This document shows positions 6,878-11,157 of a stretch of DNA of 11,157 nt, in pieces (the stretch's first letter is position 1; every line of letters begins with the position of its first letter). The stretch is from the NCBI GenBank assembly GCA_047971485.1, contig JBKDZR010000004.1, forward strand, positions 1-11,157, read 5' to 3'. The stretch is from JBKDZR01 sp047971485 (GTDB lineage: Bacteria > Pseudomonadota > Alphaproteobacteria > Rhodobacterales > Rhodobacteraceae). The position numbers and the translations under genes are program-made. The notes under the pieces are model-generated. The model was not told where the DNA came from, did not search any database, and was given only the letters and a program-made list of their open reading frames with translations.

Positions 6878-7531
6878 TCAGAAATTAAAGCTGACGCCGA
6901 CGTTGACGGCATTTGTCACGATGTTGGTCTTCAACTCGCCGCCGCCATCCAGCTCGGCCTTGTTGATCGAATAGCTGCCCTTGTATTCCCCGAAGATCGA
7001 CCAGCTTTCGGTCACCGGATAGGTAACCCCGGCAACGATCTGCATGGCCGGGCCAGTCAGCTGATATTCGAAGGTTTTGCTGTCGTTCGTCTTGACATCC
7101 ACATGGGGCACAGCGACCCCCAGCCCGCCGCCGACATAAGGTGTCCAGCGGCGGCTTTCCTTGGGAAAGCGGCGGAACAGGTTGGCGGTGATCAGGTTCA
7201 GGCCATCGGTAAATTCAAGCCGTTCAAAGCCGTTATCATCCAGCGTATCGTCATCGGCATAGACCTTGGCATGGTTGAATTCCAGGGCGATCCCCCAGTT
7301 GTCCGACCGCCACCATGTGCCACGGAACCCGTAATAGGGCGGCATTTCACCAGACCGGCCTTCCCAGCCGGCGGTAAAATCGAACTTGCCCATCCCGCCC
7401 TTTTCATGGCCCTCGACCGTGCTGTGCGGCGATGTCTGCACCCCGGTATAGACGCTGAGTTCGAATTCGGCCCAGGCCGGCACAGCGAACATGAGCGCGA
7501 CGAAGGCGAACGCGAAAAAGGTACGGACCAT
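6878..7531 (-). CDS. Outer-membrane beta-barrel protein (possible LpxQ/lipid A oxidase-like)
   Basis: This 217-residue protein has a clear Sec signal peptide (residues 1-21, ending AVPAWA with cleavage before EFEL). Alternating, aromatic-rich strands follow and the C-terminus is VGVSFNF, the terminal Phe that marks outer-membrane barrels. Gly-rich strand motifs such as YVGGGLGVAVPHVDV and FGEYKGSYSINKAEL suggest an OmpA/OmpW-like eight-strand barrel. The start of the mature part (ELSVYTGVQTSPHS) resembles proteins annotated in Rhizobiales and Rhodobacterales as lipid A oxidase (LpxQ), which oxidises the proximal glucosamine of lipid A. That is from memory and not certain. The ATG at 7531 has an excellent SD, GGAGG, eight bases upstream. 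The gene converges on mtaB with only 37 bp between the stops, where I see no convincing terminator. Confidence 0.85.
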   Translation of the reverse strand: MVRTFFAFAFVALMFAVPAWAEFELSVYTGVQTSPHSTVEGHEKGGMGKFDFTAGWEGRSGEMPPYYGFRGTWWRSDNWGIALEFNHAKVYADDDTLDDNGFERLEFTDGLNLITANLFRRFPKESRRWTPYVGGGLGVAVPHVDVKTNDSKTFEYQLTGPAMQIVAGVTYPVTESWSIFGEYKGSYSINKAELDGGGELKTNIVTNAVNVGVSFNF

Positions 7532-7868
7532 GACAAGGGCCTCCGAAACACCGGGAATCGACCGGATTCTTCTGCTCTTGCAAAAGATAATACAACCCTG
7601 CCCGGAAAATCGTTAAGATCCACGCCCCGCTGTTGCGAATGTGTCACCGGCGCCAACGTTGCGCACGGTTTTGTGACCGTTTATGACCTTCGCGGTTGAT
7701 TGCATTTTGTCACGGGGGCAACTCTGCGGCGACAGATCCTAGCTGCATTGGATTGTCCACTGGACGGTTCCGGCGCCCGCGTCTAGGAAAGTGACATATT
7801 GCCGAAGGGGCTTTCCCTTGGGTTGTGAAGGCGTCAGCGATCCTGGCGAGAAGATTGGAGAGACATCC
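7532..7868. other. Intergenic region between the divergent outer-membrane protein gene and petABC
   Basis: I find no convincing gene in these 337 bp. The left part holds the SD and a predicted promoter of the outer-membrane protein gene. The centre (7642-7715) holds two short inverted repeats, ACCGGCGC/GCGCACGGT (7646-7669) and ACGGT/ACCGT (7665-7680), and three GTSAC motifs. A perfect 11-bp inverted repeat GTCCACTGGAC lies at 7755-7765, and a weak hairpin AAGGG/CCCTT at 7805-7819. The pet promoter must lie here, but I could not assign a convincing -35/-10 pair. The petA SD GGAGAG is at 7857-7862. Confidence 0.6.
7587..7616 (-). promoter_or_regulatory. Predicted sigma-70 promoter of the outer-membrane protein gene
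   Basis: On the minus strand TTAACG (7611-7616) is a 4/6 match to the -35 box and TATTAT (7587-7592) a 5/6 match to the -10, with an 18-nt spacer. Transcription would start near 7580 and give a leader of about 50 nt before the ATG at 7531. Confidence 0.45.
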
Positions 7869-8429
7869 GTGTCCCACGCAGAAGAACACGAAGGTACGCG
7901 CCGCGATTTCCTGTATTATGCGACGGCTGGGGCCGGCGCGGTCGCAACGGGGGCTGCGGTCTGGCCCCTGGTCAATCAGATGAACCCCAGTGCCGATGTG
8001 CAGGCGCTGTCCTCGATCCGGGTGGATGTGTCCGCGATCGAGACCGGCACCCAGCTGACGGTGAAATGGCAGGGCAAGCCGGTGTTCATCCGCCGCCGCA
8101 CTGAAGCCGAGATCGAGGAAGGCCGCGCCGTGCCGCTGTCAGATCTGGTCGACACCGGCGCCGAAAATGCCAACCTGCCGGCCGACGCCCCCGCCACCGA
8201 TGAAAACCGGACCCTCGATGAAGCCGGCGAATGGCTGGTGATGATCGGCGTCTGCACCCATCTGGGCTGCGTGCCCCTGGGCGAGGCCGGCGATTTCGAC
8301 GGCTGGTTCTGCCCGTGCCACGGATCGCATTACGACACGTCCGGCCGCATCCGTCGGGGACCTGCACCGCGCAACCTGCCGGTGCCCGTGGCGCAATTCG
8401 CCGATGACACAACAATCGTTCTCGGCTGA
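7869..8429 (+). CDS. petA: Ubiquinol-cytochrome c reductase, Rieske iron-sulfur subunit
   Basis: This is the Rieske subunit of the cytochrome bc1 complex. It takes the first electron from ubiquinol at the Qo site and passes it to cytochrome c1. The protein has 186 residues and is nearly colinear with the R. sphaeroides subunit. A twin-arginine motif (GTRRDFLYYAT, residues 9-19) and a hydrophobic Ala/Gly-rich segment (about 18-36) give Tat export with an uncleaved membrane anchor. The flexible hinge is at about 37-48 (NQMNPSADVQAL). The [2Fe-2S] ligands are in CTHLGC (C129, H131) and CPCHGS (C148, H151), with the disulfide cysteines C134 and C150. The loop between the two boxes is one residue shorter than in R. 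sphaeroides as I recall it. GTG at 7869 is the chosen start: GGAGAG sits six bases upstream and the N-terminus matches the family. petB follows 11 bp downstream. Confidence 0.97.
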   Translation: MSHAEEHEGTRRDFLYYATAGAGAVATGAAVWPLVNQMNPSADVQALSSIRVDVSAIETGTQLTVKWQGKPVFIRRRTEAEIEEGRAVPLSDLVDTGAENANLPADAPATDENRTLDEAGEWLVMIGVCTHLGCVPLGEAGDFDGWFCPCHGSHYDTSGRIRRGPAPRNLPVPVAQFADDTTIVLG

Positions 8430-8440
8430 GGGAGGATAAG

Positions 8441-9787
8441 ATGGCTGGTATTCCACACGACCACTACGAGCCCAAGACCGGGATCGAGAAATGGCTGGCC
8501 TCGCGGCTGAATGTTGTCGGGCTGCTTTATGATACGCTGATGATCCCGACCCCCAAGAACCTGAACTGGATGTGGATCTGGGGGATCATTCTGGTCTTCT
8601 GCCTGGCGCTGCAGATCGCCACCGGCGTGGTTCTGGTGATGCATTACACGCCTTCGGCCGACGCGGCCTTTGCCTCGGTCGAGCATATCATGCGCGACGT
8701 GAATGGCGGCTATATGCTGCGCTATCTGCACGCCAACGGCGCCTCGCTGTTCTTCGCTGCCGTCTACCTGCACCTGTTCCGCGGTCTCTATTACGGGTCC
8801 TACAAGGCCCCGCGCGAAGTGACCTGGATCATCGGCATGCTGATCTATCTGATGATGATGGGCACCGCCTTCATGGGCTATGTGCTGCCCTGGGGTCAGA
8901 TGTCCTTCTGGGGCGCAACCGTGATCACCGGCCTGTTCGGCGCCATTCCCTTCATCGGCGAGCCGATCCAGACTTGGTTGCTGGGCGGACCGGCGGTGGA
9001 CAATGCCACGCTGAACCGGTTCTTCTCGCTGCACTATCTGCTGCCCTTCGTCATCGCAGGGCTGGTGATCGTGCATGTGTGGGCCTTCCACAGCACCGGC
9101 AACAACAACCCCACCGGGGTTGAGGTGCGCCGCGGATCGAAGGCCGAGGCCGAGGCCGACACCCTGCCCTTCTGGCCCTATTTCGTCATCAAGGACCTGT
9201 TCGCACTGGCCGTAGTACTGGTAGTGTTCTTCGCCATCGTCGGCTTCATGCCCAACTATCTGGGCCACCCCGACAACTATATCGAGGCCAACCCCCTGTC
9301 CACGCCGGCCCATATCGTGCCGGAATGGTACTTCCTGCCGTTCTACGCGATCCTGCGGGCCTTCGATTCCGAGGTCTGGGTGGTGCAACTGGCCAATTTC
9401 GTCAGCTTCGGCATCATCGACGCCAAATTCTTCGGGGTGATCGCCATGTTCGGCGCCATCGCGGTGATGGCCGTGGTGCCCTGGCTGGATACGTCGCGGG
9501 TGCGCTCGGGCCGGTTCCGGCCGATGTTCAAGTGGTGGTTCGCCCTGCTGTGCGTCGATTTCATGGTGCTGATGTGGGCCGGCGCCATGCCTGCCGAAGG
9601 GATCTATCCCTATATCGCGCTGATCGGTGCGGCCTATTGGTTCGCCTATTTCCTGATCATCCTGCCCCTTCTGGGCGTGATCGAGAAACCGCTGGCACCG
9701 CCCGCCACCATCGAGGCCGATTTCAATGCCCATTACGGCCATGCCGAGGGCACCGGAAAATCCGCCGCGACGACCCCGGCCGAGTGA
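8441..9787 (+). CDS. petB: Cytochrome b of the bc1 complex
   Basis: This 448-residue integral membrane protein forms the quinol-oxidising (Qo) and quinone-reducing (Qi) sites and carries hemes bL and bH. Eight hydrophobic segments are visible, roughly at 45-67, 92-115, 128-148, 196-218, 249-270, 328-348, 365-385 and 394-414. The heme ligands are His97/His198 (bL) and His111/His212 (bH), at the same residue numbers as in R. sphaeroides. The Qo-site PEWY motif is at 294-297 (HIVPEWYFLP). It is full length in one gene, not split as in cytochrome b6f. The ATG at 8441 has a strong SD, GGAGG, about six bases upstream. It lies 11 bp after petA and 14 bp before petC. The hydrophilic C-terminal tail (about 430-448) is typical of Rhodobacteraceae. 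Confidence 0.98.
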   Translation: MAGIPHDHYEPKTGIEKWLASRLNVVGLLYDTLMIPTPKNLNWMWIWGIILVFCLALQIATGVVLVMHYTPSADAAFASVEHIMRDVNGGYMLRYLHANGASLFFAAVYLHLFRGLYYGSYKAPREVTWIIGMLIYLMMMGTAFMGYVLPWGQMSFWGATVITGLFGAIPFIGEPIQTWLLGGPAVDNATLNRFFSLHYLLPFVIAGLVIVHVWAFHSTGNNNPTGVEVRRGSKAEAEADTLPFWPYFVIKDLFALAVVLVVFFAIVGFMPNYLGHPDNYIEANPLSTPAHIVPEWYFLPFYAILRAFDSEVWVVQLANFVSFGIIDAKFFGVIAMFGAIAVMAVVPWLDTSRVRSGRFRPMFKWWFALLCVDFMVLMWAGAMPAEGIYPYIALIGAAYWFAYFLIILPLLGVIEKPLAPPATIEADFNAHYGHAEGTGKSAATTPAE

Positions 9788-9801
9788 GAAAGGACGATCA
9801 C

Positions 9802-10611
9802 GTGACACTCAAGACACTCACCCTTTCGGCCATCGCGGCACTTGCTTTTTCGGCCAGCGCAGGTCTGGCTGCCGAAGGGGAATCCCACGTCCGTGACGTG
9901 GATTTCTCCTTCGAGGGGCCCTTCGGGCGCTATGATGAGCACCAGCTGCAGCGCGGCCTTCAGGTCTATACCGAGGTCTGCGCCGCCTGCCATGGTCTGA
10001 AATTCGTGCCGCTGCGGACCCTTGCGGACGAAGGCGGCCCGCATCTGCCCGAGGATCAGGTCCGCGCCTATGCCGCGCAGATGGAAATCTTCGACGCCGA
10101 GCTGGACGATTACCGTCCCCGCACGCCGACCGATCATTTCCCCGGCCCGCAACAGGACAACGCCCCTGATCTGTCCTTGATGGCCAAAGCGCGGTCCGGT
10201 TTCCACGGCCCCTACGGCACCGGGCTGAACCAGCTGTTCAACGGCATCGGCGGGCCAGAATACATTGCCTCGATCCTGACAGGCTATAGCGGGGAAACCC
10301 ACGAACAGGCCGGATCCCTCTTTTATGAGAACACGGCCTTCGCCGGTGGCCTGATCGCCATGGCCCCGCCGTTGGAAGATGGCCAGGTCGAGTTTGCCGA
10401 TGGCCATGCCAACGACGTCGCCTCGATGGCCGAAGATGTGTCGGCCTTCCTGATGTGGACGGCGGAACCCAAGATGATGGCCCGCAAACAGGTCGGCTTT
10501 ACCGCCGTGGTGTTTCTGGTGATCCTGACTGGGCTGTTGTTCATGACCAACAAGCGGATCTGGAAACCGGTGAAGGACAAGGCAAAAGCCACGGGTACAC
10601 CGGCGGAATAA
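9802..10611 (+). CDS. petC: Cytochrome c1 of the bc1 complex
   Basis: This subunit takes electrons from the Rieske centre and passes them to soluble or membrane-bound cytochrome c. The protein has 269 residues: a cleavable signal peptide (about 1-23, SASAGLA before AEGE), a periplasmic heme domain with CAACH (C60, C63, H64), the sixth ligand Met187 in LIAMAPPLEDG, and a C-terminal membrane anchor (about 231-249) followed by a basic tail (NKRIWKPVKDK). The GTG at 9802 is chosen because AAAGGA lies seven bases upstream and it gives a proper signal peptide; the reading frame stays open further upstream only as a shadow of petB. The only cysteines are those of CAACH, so the disulfide-anchored loop of Rhodobacter c1 is absent (see findings). 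It is the last gene of petABC and is followed by a terminator. Confidence 0.97.
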   Translation: MTLKTLTLSAIAALAFSASAGLAAEGESHVRDVDFSFEGPFGRYDEHQLQRGLQVYTEVCAACHGLKFVPLRTLADEGGPHLPEDQVRAYAAQMEIFDAELDDYRPRTPTDHFPGPQQDNAPDLSLMAKARSGFHGPYGTGLNQLFNGIGGPEYIASILTGYSGETHEQAGSLFYENTAFAGGLIAMAPPLEDGQVEFADGHANDVASMAEDVSAFLMWTAEPKMMARKQVGFTAVVFLVILTGLLFMTNKRIWKPVKDKAKATGTPAE

Positions 10612-10631
10612 TCTTTTCCCCCTGCAGATCG

Positions 10632-10664
10632 AAACGCGCCCCAGACCGGGGCGCGTTTTCTTTT
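10632..10664 (+). terminator. Rho-independent terminator after petABC
   Basis: An 11-bp perfect stem AAACGCGCCCC (10632-10642) / GGGGCGCGTTT (10648-10658) with a 5-nt loop runs into a TTTTCTTTT tract (10656-10664). It begins about 20 bp after the petC stop. The matching A-run on the left is short, so it mainly serves the plus strand. Confidence 0.9.
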
Positions 10665-10700
10665 GCGCGGATCGGCCTCTTTCCCTGAAACTGCCTGGAC

Positions 10701-10729
10701 TTGAGCCCCGCCGCCACCCCGGATAGACC
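10701..10729 (+). promoter_or_regulatory. Predicted sigma-70 promoter of aroC
   Basis: TTGAGC (10701-10706) and TAGACC (10724-10729) are separated by 17 nt. The start would be near 10736, leaving a very short leader that begins at the SD AAAGGAG (10737-10743). It lies between the pet terminator and aroC, so aroC is probably transcribed on its own. Confidence 0.4.
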
Positions 10730-10750
10730 CCGTTGGAAAGGAGCCCGCCC

Positions 10751-11157
10751 ATGTCGATCAACAGTTTCGGCCACCTGTTTCGTGTCACCACCTGGGGCGA
10801 AAGCCATGGCCCCGCCCTTGGCGCCACCGTGGATGGCTGCCCGCCGGGAGTGCCGCTCAGCCCCGAGGTGATCCAGCCCTGGCTGGACCGGCGCAAGCCC
10901 GGGCAGAACCGCTATACCACCCAGCGACGCGAGGCCGATGCCGTTGAAATCCTGTCCGGCGTGTTCGAGGGCCAATCCACCGGCACGCCGATCCAGCTGA
11001 TGATCCGCAACACCGATCAACGCTCCAAGGATTACGGCGACATCGCCAGCAAGTTCCGCCCCGGCCATGCCGATATCACCTATTGGCAGAAATACGGCAT
11101 CCGGGATTATCGGGGTGGGGGGCGATCCTCGGCCCGGGAAACGGCCGCGCGGGTGGC
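10751..11157 (+). CDS. aroC: Chorismate synthase, N-terminal 135 residues (cut by right edge)
   Basis: AroC makes chorismate from 5-enolpyruvylshikimate 3-phosphate, the last shikimate-pathway step, using reduced FMN as a catalytic cofactor. The visible part has the family signatures: FRVTTWGESHGPALGATVDG (residues 10-29), the basic substrate/FMN region DRRKPGQNRYTTQRREAD (46-63), RPGHAD (103-108, with His106), and the glycine-rich RGGGRSSARET (121-131). The family is about 360 residues long, so around 225 residues lie beyond the right edge. The ATG at 10751 has a strong SD, AAAGGAG, seven bases upstream. No frameshift or odd residue is seen in the part present. Confidence 0.97.
   Translation, partial: MSINSFGHLFRVTTWGESHGPALGATVDGCPPGVPLSPEVIQPWLDRRKPGQNRYTTQRREADAVEILSGVFEGQSTGTPIQLMIRNTDQRSKDYGDIASKFRPGHADITYWQKYGIRDYRGGGRSSARETAARV

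Noticed and set aside
7799..7828. Possible pet promoter TTGCCG with TTGTGA 18 nt downstream
   Set aside because: The -10 match is poor and other pairs in the region are equally weak, so no pet promoter is called.
8330..9808. Long minus-strand open frame (492 codons) antisense to petA/petB
   Set aside because: It is the mirror of a high-GC coding region. Its translation is rich in His/Gly/Gln/Asp with no domain, while the plus strand encodes unmistakable cytochrome b.
9733..10896. Minus-strand open frame (387 codons) across petC, its terminator and the aroC start
   Set aside because: It spans a strong terminator and two confirmed plus-strand genes, has no recognisable domain, and is explained by GC-rich codon use.

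Overview
The window looks like chromosomal DNA of an alphaproteobacterium of the Rhodobacteraceae (Rhodobacter/Paracoccus/Roseobacter relatives). The DNA is GC-rich. The Rieske and cytochrome b proteins are close to those of Rhodobacter sphaeroides, with heme and [2Fe-2S] ligands at the same or nearly the same residue numbers. GTG starts with good Shine-Dalgarno (SD) sites are used for petA and petC. No insertion sequence, phage gene, integrase or CRISPR array was seen.

Left third (1-4377, minus strand): a tightly packed operon read right to left. It encodes a class I-type polyhydroxyalkanoate synthase (phaC), a YhiI-like HlyD-family membrane fusion protein, and the N-terminal half of a double-ATPase ABC protein of the RbbA/YhiH family, cut by the left edge. 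The genes overlap or nearly touch. In E. coli yhiI is followed by rbbA and yhhJ, so a YhhJ-type permease may lie beyond the left edge. A PHA synthase leading an export-type ABC operon is the least ordinary feature here.

Middle (4378-6840): a minus-strand tRNA-Lys(UUU) with a recognisable promoter lies upstream of phaC. No terminator was found between them, but a strong bulged hairpin is present. Diverging on the plus strand are dapF (diaminopimelate epimerase) and mtaB (tRNA t6A37 methylthiotransferase), joined by an ATGA overlap.

Right half (6878-11157): a minus-strand outer-membrane beta-barrel protein converges on mtaB. A 337-bp intergenic region with several short repeats separates it from the petABC operon for the cytochrome bc1 complex (Rieske protein, cytochrome b, cytochrome c1). 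petABC ends in a strong intrinsic terminator. After that comes the 5' part of aroC (chorismate synthase), cut by the right edge.

Most of the window is core metabolism: lysine/cell-wall precursor, tRNA modification, respiration and aromatic amino acids. The points most worth checking are the phaC-yhiI-rbbA operon, the asymmetric ATP sites predicted in the RbbA-like protein, and the loop-less cytochrome c1 that appears to use the mitochondrial-type solution near its methionine ligand.
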